Positions 34,145-45,600 of a stretch of 64,000 bases of DNA are shown here, one piece after another. The position numbers and the translations under genes are program-made. The notes beneath the pieces are model-generated. The model was not told where the DNA came from. It did not search any database and saw only the letters and a list, made by a program, of their open reading frames with translations. The first letter of the stretch is position 1. Every line of letters begins with the position of its first letter. Origin of the DNA: Spinacia oleracea. Lineage: Eukaryota; Streptophyta; Magnoliopsida; Caryophyllales; Amaranthaceae. The stretch spans positions 138,512,361 to 138,576,360 of the forward strand of contig NC_079492.1 of assembly GCF_020520425.1 (NCBI RefSeq), given 5' to 3'.

Positions 34145-36200
34145 TCTCTCCTTGCTAGCTGAAGTGATCTACAAAACTTGATTCACCGAGTCGAGCTATG
34201 TGTGTGATATACAGGAACTTTTACCCTATATTTTTCTTGGTGTGATATACAGGAACTTGATTCATTGACAGCTCTCACACCAATTCTTTTGTAGCAGTGC
34301 TTGTGCGCCTTAGAACCTATTGTAGATTCTACCTATTATAATCTGGCTAAGTTATGTGATGGGAATCCTCTGTTTATTTTTTTTTTGAATTCGTGAATTG
34401 TAAGTTGTGCAATGCTTTATTGAAAATCCCAGTTAAAGAATGTTGTCATATGGTTTTCAGTTCAGCTTTTACATGTTCTTTCACCTTCATTCTATCTTCA
34501 TATTGACACAACCATTTTACATTGACATTGTGAGAATCACTACAGGTTTCCCCGTTTCGCCGCTGAATTTGGAGACCTTTCACTTGCAACTAAACGGAAG
34601 TGTGGATACCAAAATGAACCAAGCAGTCACAATTTGCCATTCACAGATTCACTCGATCCACCGTAACTACAATTGGGAGGGGACTGAATCCTATCCACCC
34701 AGAACTCGCCCCGAATCCGGATTAGCCCTAAGGGTGAACCGATATTAACACTAAAAACAACAATTTGCCATTCACTGAAAGTGTTAAATCACCCAATATT
34801 GCAAAAATATGACCTTTGTGAGGGTTTCTGTGAATCAAAGACAACTAAACTCCTAAAATGGTAATCTTTGCTGGAAAGCTATAACTTTCTTCATACTAAT
34901 ACCTATTCAAAACAAAATCATTGAGCAACTAATTGAGCTTTATACAATTATACTTTATGATCATCCCTATATAATGATATAATCTAAGAGGCTTCTTCAC
35001 ACCATCGTCTCCTATTCAAGTCAATGTTTATTCTCAAATCTTTTCTGTTAGTATTATATGTTGCATTAGCACACGGGCATCATCCCGGAAGCAACGCATA
35101 AGACGGTGCAGTGCCGAATTATTGAAGCTAATTGATTAAACTTTCGGGATTACGCGTTTCAATGATCATTAATCAGTTACTGGGAAATACATAACCGTAC
35201 TTTTGACTAATTTGCATCAGTTAATCATTGATTAGTCTGGTATTTTGATGTTTTAGTGTTGGTGCCAACTATCTACCTCGTTGATGAAATCTTTAGGCCA
35301 GTTTGTTAATTATTTTATGTTTAGCTAAACTCATTTTTGTAATATTATTTTAAGCCAATGTACGGCTTCAAATTAATTTCATAATGGAGTATTTTGCAAT
35401 GGGTTTCCTAATCGGATCCATAACTAAGTAGTGATCACAACGTAGGGTATATCTTAGTCATTTAGTTGACTTGTTTGTTATACTTGATGAAAATACTACA
35501 CGTTGGTAACTAGGAAATTGTCTACATAATTAAAAACTAGGAAGTCAACTTACTAGCCATTTAGTCGACTTATTTTTATTAAATTCTTGATATAGTTCTA
35601 GTTAAATGGATTTCCTAGTTGGCACACTTTATTTTGATTTTAGTACACGATCTTGTGAGTAAGCAAGGAAAATTATATCTCACACTGAATGTGTCAATAT
35701 CAATTTTTGGCATATCAAAATCATCTCCCGATAAGTTAATAAAAAAAAAAAAAAAAAGTTACATCATTTTTTGCTACAAAATAACTACTCCATAATTGTT
35801 TGGTTATAAATAATTTTTAATATGCTTCAAATACTTGATTGTATCGAAAATGACGCAAAATTATATTGATTTGGAATTATGAATGCTAATTGATGTTATA
35901 ATGCTTATGTTATGCTAACAACCATCATATCATATCATGTACCCTCCTTTAATTTCTTTATTCATCACACACATGCATGGAAGATCACGTTCTCATGAAA
36001 CACGAATCTCACGGTCGATCTAACTTATTGGGATGATCATTTATGCAAACTAGCTTTCTATTATTAGAGGTAAAAATTAATTAAAAGACTTTTCTAAGAA
36101 ACTAAAAGAAGGAAGATAGGATAAGGTTGGTAATTACGCAAGTATAGTGAAAGAGATATACCATCTTAAAAAAGGTAGAAAGATAGGGGGACATCTAGTA
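34145..36200. other. PLAC8 3' flank and non-coding spacer
   Basis: The first few hundred bases after the TGA are T-rich with a short duplication (gtgatatacaggaactt at about 34203 and 34241), consistent with a 3' UTR. No other gene is supported; 34440-34748 is an open frame without recognisable features. Confidence 0.5.
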
Positions 36201-37644
36201 CTCCCTTCGTTCCTTAATAATCGTCTAGGTTTGATCGGCACAGAGTTTTATGCAATTTCATTGACTTCTTAATTTATTAGGGGTAGTTGATAGTGTGTTA
36301 ATTTTTTCTATTATTAGGAAAATTTGTCAGAAATGACCTTTTAAAACACAAAAATTGTGAAAAAGAACCTTTTAAAAAAAAAGTTGTGAAAAAAGGCCCA
36401 ATTGGGATTTTTTTGTTGTGAATCAGTACCAAATGTGATTTTCCGATAGTCGCCACTGCTTTCCAGCGTTGACTGGCCGTTACAAGCACGTGTTTGACTT
36501 TTTAACAGTTATTATTATATATTATTTTTAAATCTTCCCTCCAAATTTATCCTCCCACCCCAACTAACTATTAAACTTTTAAAAAAATAAAAAAAAATCG
36601 ACTCTCTCTCTCTCCTACTGAAAACCTGCTCTTCCTCTTCCCCCATTATCTTCTTCCTTCCAAGCTCGAATTTCTGCTCCTCAGTTGAAATTAATCAAAT
36701 TCGTGCAATCCAATTATTATTCGATCCTTTTCGTACGAGGTAATACTAAAAGCCCCAATTTGGTTGCTCTCATTTCTCCAATTTTTGGAATCTTGAAATT
36801 AGGGTTTCCGGGGAGGTTCCACGACCGTGGTTCTGGCGGAGGCGGAGGGGGGAAATCGGAATTTCTTCAATAAGTGGCGTGGATTTTGTCGACTTCAGAG
36901 CGAAGATCGAACATGAGCTTTTCTCTAATTACCTCAATTTGGTTATCCACCTCGTCGCGGCGGATCGATGGCGGTGGTGGGATCGAAACAACGCGTTTCG
37001 ACGTTTGCGGTAAGAATTGCAACGAAAATCAAGGGGAAAGCATCGAATTTTTTTCCCAAGAGAAATATGCCACGAACTGATGAAGAAGATGAAGAACCTT
37101 TGAACAGATAATTAGCGGAACAGAGGAACGATGAGAGGGAAAATTGATTATTTTTTTTTAGTTCTTTCAGTAGTTAGATAAGGGGGGAAATTGGAGGGAA
37201 GACTGGAAAAAAAAAACAAAAAAATTCATTTTAAAGGTCACGTGTCACGCACGCGCTGATCAACGCCGGAGAAATTGGTTTGACCACCGGAAAATGAGTG
37301 TTGGTCCCAATTCACAACAAAAAAAAAAAATCTAATTTAGGTCCTATTTCACAACTTTTTTTTTAAAGGTCCTTTATCACAATTTGTTTCTTATAAAAGG
37401 TCTTTTATGGCAAAAATTCCTTATTATTATTACAGTTAGCCGAAAATGTGTCAAATAAAGGGGAAAAGGTGGAGGTGGGTTGAATTTTTTTAATGTTGTT
37501 TTTAGGAAGTAAGAATATATGTAAGTCCATGATAAGTGAGAGAAATGCTATAATATTAGTAAAAATATGTCGTTATAGAAACATGACAAGTATTAATGGA
37601 CGACTTTATAAGAAAATTGAGGAAAGTATTAAAGAACAGAGGGA
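36201..37644. mobile_element. Stowaway MITE split by a Mutator-like element
   Basis: The left end ctcccttcgttccttaataa (after TA at 36199-36200) matches the inverted right end ..gtattaaagaacagaggga near 37625-37644. The 36317-37420 element lies between the halves, so the outer MITE is the older insertion. Confidence 0.75.
36317..37420. mobile_element. Mutator-like element with captured-DNA core (copy 4)
   Basis: The left end ggaaaatttgtcagaaatga and right end ..aggtcttttatggcaaaaattcc are imperfect inverted repeats containing repeated 'aaaggtcctttt..cacaa' words. A 9-bp TSD is present with one mismatch (CTATTATTA 36308-36316, TTATTATTA 37421-37429). The core at 36590-37140 is much less AT-rich and looks genic: a pyrimidine-rich leader-like stretch, then short open segments with gcggaggcggagg and gatggcggtggtgg words. 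This is the pattern of a Pack-MULE that picked up host gene fragments. Confidence 0.75.
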
Positions 37645-39929
37645 TTATCAACTTAGGATATTGTGTTATCCGTGGGGAAAGGACCCATACCGTAGGGGGA
37701 TTATTACCCTCATTTCAAAGAAACCAACGCGGATGGAAATATATACTCTGTACTAACTTCAATATAGAAAGTGAAAAATATTGTATCCCATCTACTAGTA
37801 TAAGTTTTGTCTGTTTTAAAACTTTAAACTCTTAAAATTAATTTTCACGATGGATGCCAAATTTAATTTTTGGTGTGCCAAAAGTATAGGTATCCTTCGT
37901 GCTTTGAAGTGGAAGGTTCGCAAGATAAACATATCAGAACATCCAGCTAACTCAACCGGTAATAATATCGACTACTTTTAAAGAGATGCATTCAAATAAT
38001 ACACTACCTATTATTCTGCATTTATGATCCAAAGTTTTGGAAAGTTCACAAATCTTTGTCTCTTTATGGAAACTTTTTAGTTATGAATTTAATTGGTATC
38101 ACTCAATGTAAACTTTAATTTTGAATTGTTTTGTTTGTTTATTTTGTTGTTCAACCCGGTTTATTCTTAGGGCTAATTTGAATCGGGACGAGTTTTAGGT
38201 GGATAGGTTTCAGTCTCCTCCAAATATTATTGCGGGGATTCAACAAGCGGTCCGTCCTACCAAGTTCAGCTTCAATCACCACTGAACCAATATGCAATTG
38301 GTAACAACAATGTTATTACTCGTACAATTTTAAGTATTCGTGTACTCCCTCCGTCTCGCATTACTCGTTGCACTTACCTTTTTTCTACTTTAATAACTAG
38401 TTGTGTCAAAATACCTACTCCGAACATTAAAAACTACGACAATTAACAATTTTATCTTTTTTTCTTCTTCTTTTGGACATAGGCTCAAGTTTGCATAAAG
38501 TAGAGAGTCTTACATAACTACACTACATACTAATAATACTAAGATCTTTATAGATCATTACAAATACTAATCCAAAAAACGCATTAATAGATAAGGCAAA
38601 GGCGGTGTGCTCTTCTCGTCTTAGCCCGTGATTGTTGAAAATGTCTTGCTCACACCACTTACACGTCGTTATCTTGCCATCACGATTTGCAGTTGTGTTT
38701 CCATTATAGGAGATGACGCTAATACTAGGGCTTTTAGCACTAGAAGTCTCCCGGTCTAGGTTAATAGTCTCTAAAACTTGGGCAACAAGGACATGAGAGA
38801 AAGAGAACCAATGTGACGGGCTAGGTTAATAGACCTTGTGTATTGCACAGAAGCGTCTAAACACAACATAAAACGGGGAGCAGACGTTCAAATAAAGATT
38901 TTTGAAAGCTCTAAGAGAAACCTTCAACGCTAACCTAAAAGGAGAATAACAAAAGTTACCCTCCACAACCAAATGACAACTCAAACCCAATGGCAATGAA
39001 CCTTCCTATTACTCATTACTTTACTCCTTCTCTAAGCAAAAAACTAACACCATTACCCCCAAGCCCACTCCCAAACCCAAAAGAGATAACTTCCATTCTA
39101 CCAGCGTCAACTTCAGAGATAGAAAGGCTAACTTTATTACACCATAACTCCCCAAATCCTTAAAAAATACCTAGACAACACCAGACAACACCAGAAAACA
39201 CATATGACCTCCTATAACAACAACCTCATACGGACCATCCTTAGCTAAAACAAGAAAAAACCAACAAAAAAGACCCAAAACGCAAAATTAAAACTAAACA
39301 TCTTAACTAACTAACTAACTAACTAACCTAGAGACTACCACAGAGCAAAGCAGAGGAGGACGGACACACACACACACACAAATAGAAAATTAATCTCAAA
39401 AACCTGAAACACTAAACTAATCTTTACCTTTACCGTCAAGGTCGGGGTGTGTCAACACTACAAGATGACGGTGATTACCTTTACCATCCAGTCGGTGTGG
39501 TCCGACACAAAACAAGACGACGATGATTAGAAAAGACTGGGAAAACAAGCCAAGAAACTAACACAACAGGATACTACCCAAAACCTACAAAGAGAAACAA
39601 CCCAAAACAACAACGATTCCAATTCCAAAAATAAATCCTAACCCAAAAATAAAAAATTACCTCACCGACAACAATGGCGGCGGCGAAGGGCATGGATAGA
39701 ACAGGCGACGCCTAAGTTGAAGCTCTAACCCGATTAATGAACCTCTCAACACAAATTCACTTGCTTTGCTCGGTTACTCCGGTTACCCGAACAAGAAATT
39801 ATACACGCTACACTTAACTCCGCCGAGAAAAGTGACGAACCAAAAAGAGTTAGAAGCAAACGCTTGGTTCCTCTTTCACCTTTACCACAGTCGTCGATCT
39901 ATGACGACTCTAATATAATCAAACAGAGA

Positions 39930-40050
39930 GTGGTGCTCGCCGGCGACCTATGTTGAGCGGCGAACTTAGGCCGCCAACGTTAATATTATTAAACGGACAA
40001 CGGTGCTCGCCTGCAACCCATGTTGAGCGGCGAACTCAGGCCGCCGACAA
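39930..40050. repeat. Two-copy repeat, 70-bp spacing
   Basis: Sequence ggtgctcgccggcgacctat, continuing through tgttgagcggcgaact.aggccgcc, recurs 70 bp later with a few substitutions. Confidence 0.8.
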
Positions 40051-40208
40051 GCAACTAGATCTAGGATTTTGGCTTTGTGTTACGTTTTGTAGAGAGAGGA
40101 GAGAGCTTTTTAGAGAGCGAAGGCGTTTACGATAACTCCGTGTTTTTAAGTATCGCTATCAACTATCGTAAAATACCTCGTAACACGTAATTCAACCTTT
40201 CCCAATGG

Positions 40209-40304
40209 TCTTACACTGTCTTAAAGAGTTTCACAAATATAGCACTTTAAGATAGATAGTCTTACACTGTCTTAAAGAGTTTCACAAATATAGCACTTTA
40301 AGAT
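40209..40304. repeat. Two-copy tandem duplication, 51-bp period
   Basis: The unit beginning tcttacactgtcttaaagag occurs at 40209 and 40260 with apparently identical sequence. Confidence 0.9.
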
Positions 40305-40972
40305 AAGAGTATACGGCAACACAATATCCATAGCAGCCAGCATAGGTCCATAGGTACTCACTTATCTCTACTAAATTAGCTAGCGTATATAGTTAATATA
40401 CTGATTTTGATTGGCGAACCAAATACCATATGATGGTGGTATGAAATTATGAATGCAAGAAAAATACCTAAACATACGCCAATAATATGCTATCAAATCT
40501 CATCTAAATATGCCATGAATCTATCCAATGCACCAAAACATCTTGTCATTTACTTTGCCACTATAGCCACACAATTCCACAATCGTACAACAAATCATCA
40601 ATCAAAGAAATTAAAGGCAAACTTGTCCCCCCACCGAAATCACCCAATTACCCTCTCCAAAAGACAAATTATAATCTTCCAAATTCAAGGGGAAATTATA
40701 AAACAAAATGAATTAAATCAAGAAAATTTGACAAAATTACATGAAAATATTTTCATTTTTTTTCCTTTCATTTGTAAGTATTCAGTAATATGTACATCGG
40801 ATAGGACTCAGCTCGAGTCTCTGATGTGGATATCAACTAACTTAGCTCGATAGGTCTTCGATCACCAACCCAAAACCTATGGATTTAAAAACTACCTAAA
40901 AATGTCGGCCCAAAAAGCTAGGCAATAGAAAGAAAAGTGCTATTTACTCTTTTTTTTTTACCACCTATCAAA

Positions 40973-41503
40973 CTACAAGAAATTGGTGATAGGGGAATAT
41001 TCAGAGTAAAAATCAGGGATGCCAGAAGCAGCCCATAGCTTCTCATTGAAATCTTCCTGCAATTCCTCTGGCACAAATGGCTTCCTACATAGCGGGCATG
41101 TCTTTCGATCATGGTCGATCCAACGGTCCACACAGCACCGGTGGAACATGTGCCGGCAATTCCTCATCCGTCGGATCTCGTCTTCTTCCTCAAACTCATA
41201 CAGACAAACCGCGCAACCCTCAGGCAGGTCGGACTCTTCGGGCCCGAAGGGCCCGGCGAGTGCGAGGATCTCAGCGTATGTGACGGCGGGTAGCATCTCG
41301 CGGATGAGGGCGCCAGCAGAGGAGATACCGTGTATCGGGCCGGGTTCGGGCTGGTCGAGTTCATTGCCGGGCTCGACGAAGGAAGAGAGGCCGAGGAGGC
41401 GGAGGAGAGAGAGGACGAGCTTGCGGACGAAGCCTAAGAGTGAGAGGGTGGTGAGGAGGAGTTTAGGGAGGAGCACCTCCGTGTATCCTGCCGGAAATCC
41501 CAT
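40973..41503 (-). CDS. RING-H2 E3 ubiquitin ligase, BRH1-like
   Basis: An intronless 176-residue frame. Residues 1-40 (MGFPAGYTEVLLPKLLLTTL and on) are hydrophobic, probably a membrane anchor, and match the conserved start I remember from Arabidopsis BRH1 (brassinosteroid-responsive RING-H2). The RING-H2 ligands are C97-x2-C100-x15-C116-x-H118-x2-H121-x2-C124-x11-C136-x2-C139, all present. The usual W128 and P137 that contact E2 enzymes are also there. This predicts a ubiquitin ligase acting at a membrane. Substrate and hormone response cannot be read from sequence. The start ATG has an adequate context and the length equals the family's (about 170). The coding sequence is GC-rich relative to its surroundings. 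Nearest remembered relatives by neighbourhood are AT5G41400/AT1G63840, uncharacterised paralogues of BRH1. Confidence 0.92.
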   Translation of the reverse strand: MGFPAGYTEVLLPKLLLTTLSLLGFVRKLVLSLLRLLGLSSFVEPGNELDQPEPGPIHGISSAGALIREMLPAVTYAEILALAGPFGPEESDLPEGCAVCLYEFEEEDEIRRMRNCRHMFHRCCVDRWIDHDRKTCPLCRKPFVPEELQEDFNEKLWAASGIPDFYSEYSPITNFL

Positions 41504-41613
41504 TTCTTCGGTGGTGATTCGGGTGGTTGTTTAATGTTCAAGTAAGAGAAAAATAAGGAGAGAGAAAGTATGGAGAAATTGAAGATGAGGAGGGAGAAGA
41601 TGAGGTGTGGTGG

Positions 41614-41628
41614 GATATATTTATATAG
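41614..41628 (-). promoter_or_regulatory. TATA box of the RING gene
   Basis: On the minus strand CTATATAAATATATC lies about 115 nt upstream of the ATG, giving a leader of roughly 85 nt that is rich in cttctc words. This is a good match to the plant TATA consensus. Confidence 0.7.
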
Positions 41629-41801
41629 GGAGATGGTGATGGGATGGGGATAGTGGGATTAGAGAGTGTATAGTTATTTTTTGAAATGAAATTGAGAAAA
41701 GGAGGGTCACGTCACTATGTTTATAATTAGAGAGTGATAAGAATCGACTAATCAACTAATAATAGTGTGGAACTGTGGACGACTACTACTACTACTGTAG
41801 T

Positions 41802-41812
<11 letters not shown>

Positions 41813-41832
<20 letters not shown>

Positions 41833-42068
41833 AAAGGTAAGAAAAAGGAACTTAAGTACCCCTTCGCACAAGGGTGTAGTCTAAGTAGTCACTCTGTACA
41901 ATTTCGTCTAACTTGGGGCTGGAGTTCGGGGAAATACACATAGGATTACAAATAAGATGACCTACATTAGCAATCCAATCTGCTGCTCTGTTTGCTTCTC
42001 TGTATATGTGACTGATGTGAGCTGAGTCAAACAGCTGAAAGAGAATCTTGCTGTCATGAATAATGTTT
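41813..42068 (-). mobile_element. 5'-truncated LINE (RNase H end) with 17-bp TSD
   Basis: The direct repeat tgtagtataccagcatt at 41796-41812 and 42069-42085 brackets the insert, which on the minus strand ends in a poly(A) run (T run at 41811-41832). The remaining frame encodes the C-terminal part of a plant LINE RNase H-like domain (..SHIYREANRAADWIANVG, then a YTLVRRGT terminus and stop at 41852). It is a dead-on-arrival copy inserted about 190 bp upstream of the RING gene TATA box. Confidence 0.88.
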
Positions 42069-42689
42069 TGTAGTATACCAGCATTGGAATAACCTTGTAT
42101 CACTATCATCGATCGGATTACGAACAGTTATATAGAGAGGCTTGTACAAATATTTAAGTAATAATCGGTATAATATAGGATAGGGGTCAGGAACTAAAAT
42201 TTCGGGGGATTAGGCCCACCCGAACAACAAGGAAGCTCTACCACTGTTTATCATTTTATTATGGGTAATGAATTTGGAGTAACTAATAGGGTATACTCGT
42301 ATGTATCGGAAAGGAGCATGATTCACCGTTTGATGCTTCATTTGGTCTTCTATTAGATGTTTTATTTTTTAAAATAAAATTTAAAACATTTTATTACGAA
42401 GTTCAATTTAGTGTAGGGTTCCGAACATGTAAGATCTCCATCATTGTATAAATACTCCTCATCTTCGCAACAAATAGTCAGATAATAAAACTTGATTGAA
42501 AGTTGAAAAGGATAGCTAACAATTGAAAGTTAACAAGCGGAGGTTAATATAGTATGAAGGAGATAACTATACTAAAAATAGTAAAATGACATTGAAGAAC
42601 ATGAGTTATTTGACGTTTTTTTAGTAGAAGCATGTGTCATTTTACTTTATAATAAGGAGTACGTATGAAGTATCTTATATTCTTATAGC

Positions 42690-45600
42690 TAGGGGTGTTA
42701 ATGAGCCGAGCCGAGACCGAGCTTAGGCAAGCTCGGCTCGAGCTCGAAACCTGTGAGCTGCGTCTCGGCTCGAGCTCGAAGCTCGACGAGCCTGTATGGG
42801 CTCGAGCTCGAGCTCGAAATTTTTTAATCGAGCTCGAGCTCGGCTCGAAGCTCGAAGCTCGGCTCGAAGTACCTGTTATCCAGCAGCCTTAACACAAGTA
42901 CACAACAACGATATGTAATTTAACAATCTGTTTTCAACCTGTTTTCCAGTCTTTATATAGCCTAAAACAAAAAATGTCTTACACAAAATAACTAAAAAAA
43001 AAATTTAACGTTCAAACAATAAAATTTGGTCTCAAATTCAAATGTAAAATTAATAAAATTATACATGATTCATCAATACAACATCAAAGGTTCCATAAAA
43101 TTAAAACAAACGCCTTCTTGCTCCTATTTTCATGTTTTTTTCCGAAAAACCTACACAAAAAAGTCAACATATAGTCATTATAAAAATTAAGTAATATAAA
43201 GATTAACGAAAAGGAGTGAGGGAAAAGTAACCTAAGGAATAGGAAGAATGATTTCCTTTGGTTCATCCTCTTCAATACTCTGTACATATTATAAAATTAA
43301 TTAGTTAAGTACATATAAAACAGAAAAGACATAAAAAAAACATTTTCCATCTTACTTTGTTCTTTCTTTGCACTCCATAACGGGACCTACACCAATCTCC
43401 TACGCAAATCAACATTTGCACGGTCTCGGGAAGTAATGATGCTCGATAAGAATCAATAACACGACTTCCAGCACTAAAAGTAGCCTCGGAAGCAACAGTT
43501 GTAATAGGAACAGCTAAGATATCGGCAGCCAATTTAGACAAAATGCGATATTTTGAAGACCTTTCTTTCCACCATTGTAAAACATCAAACTTATTTGGGC
43601 TATTTCCTTCAACAACAAAGGTTTCTTCCTCAAAATACAACTCCACTTCTGATTTCTTAGGTTGAGATGTTTCCCCAATTCTCACAACTTGTATAATTCT
43701 AGACATCGCATAAAGGTCATCTTCTTCAACATTTGACGTTCCATTTCCACATTCACCAAATTCCTCCACTAAAGGAGGATAAATATTGAGATACTCATCA
43801 TACAATTCAATCAGAGTATCTTTAACTTTATTTATATTCTCCCTAACTTTATCTGAAGCAAACATGGTAGGAAAAGTAATTTCAACAACCTTCATCTTAA
43901 CACGAGGATCTAACAACCCACCTAAAGCCATGATCAAATTACATTCACCCCAATACTTATCAAACCTTTCTTTCATGTTTTTAACCATATCTTTAACAAA
44001 AACATCAGGGGAATCAGCATTACTATCCAACATTTTCTTAATGTAGTAGACCTCCGAGAGAAACAAATTAGAAGTTGGATATTCAGAGCCTGAGATAATG
44101 TTGGTAGTACAATAAAAAACCTTTAAGATCTTTATCAATTTCTCAATTTTAATCCAATCATCAGCACTAGGACAATAAACATAATCGTTATCCTCTAAAG
44201 CAAGTCTAGAAAATACCTCCTTGAACTTGATTGCACAAGCTAACATATCATAAGTTGAATTCCATCGAGTCTTGCACTCAAGAACTAATCTCCTTTCCTT
44301 GAGATTGAATTGTTGGACAAGCTCAGCGAACTTTTTCAATCTTGCCTTACTCCCATTGAGGTATTCCACGGAATCATGGACATTCTTAATGATGGTTTTG
44401 ACTTGCTTTAGACCATGCTGGACCATAATATTAATAATATGCGCACAACACCGAACATGGAACAATTTTCCACCACATACTAACCTCTTAGTTAGTGAGA
44501 ACGTATCCTTCATAATTTGTATGCATGAATCATTTGCACTGGCATTATCAACTGATACCGTGAAGACCTAAAAGAGAGAAAGAAACAAAAAAAACAAAAG
44601 TTATCAATCTAATCAGTAGCTATGTTTTCAAATATAAAATTAGTAAAAACATATATTTGTAAATGGATAAATAAACACTTACTTTGTTTTCAATTTCCCA
44701 CTCCTTTAAGCACCTAAATATGCAATTTGCTATGTCTTTTCCTTTTCTAGGAGGAGGTATGTGTACAAAACTCAAGACTCGCTTTTGTAGTTTCCAATCC
44801 CGATCAACAAAATGACCAGTAAGAACCATGTACTCAATCTTTTGCGGTCTTGCACGCCATAGATCAGTGGTTAAAGAGATCCTATCAACCTTCTTCAAAG
44901 TGTCTTTCAACTTCTTTTTTTCAACCTCATATACTTTAAATGCATCAGTTTTTATAGTTTGACGTGAAACACTAGTCCACTGTGGTATTCCCCTCTTTAA
45001 CATCATATTAAACCCTACTTATTCCACAACAGAAAAGGGTTTCTCATGCATGACAATCCAATTTGCAACCCCTTCTCTCATGATAAGCATATCAAGCTTA
45101 CCCTTATGTATAGCACTAACAAACCCAGAGTCAAGTGGACCCGCACTTTTATTAGATGGCAAAAAATTCAGTAAAGTTTGTTGCTTCAATAATTTTTGTG
45201 GACAAGTTTTTAGATGACGGTTTAAATGACTGGTGCAACCAGATTTTGGAAGGCTAAGAATTTTTTTACAATACTTACATCGAGTTTTTCTTAACCCTCT
45301 TAAGACAAATGGATCCTCCACATCCTTCCACACCTCAGACCTCCTTGCTCTCTTTGTACCTTGGGTTAGATTTTCGTCTACTGTGTCTGTAGGGGTGGTA
45401 TCTGGTGCTTCTTCTTCAGCATTGTCCTCCAATTCATCATCGTCTGGCATATCTTCATCAAGAGGTTCAAAAAATTCTTCTACCGTAGGTGTAGAAGAAC
45501 AAGGTGTTGATAATGGTGCTGCACAACTAGAGTCATCTGTAGAAAACATTTATTAGAATGTACTACATACACTGAGTCGCTGACTATGTCATTAACTCAT

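Larger units (their letters stand above)
37645..40972. other. Non-coding region with unclassified C/A-rich segment
   Basis: No gene is supported. A Stowaway-like end (ctccctccgtctcgcattac) at 38344 lacks a clear partner. From about 38460 to 40140 the plus strand is markedly C/A-rich with no long frame. It carries (taac)n at about 39305-39328, (ac)n at 39364-39379 and a two-copy 70-bp repeat. The transition in composition suggests a decayed retroelement or captured DNA, but I could not find LTRs or TIRs. Confidence 0.4.

Noticed and set aside
41019..41534. 171-codon plus-strand frame across the RING gene
   Set aside because: It is the antisense of a GC-rich coding sequence; the minus-strand frame has a complete RING-H2 motif, a TATA box and the family's start.
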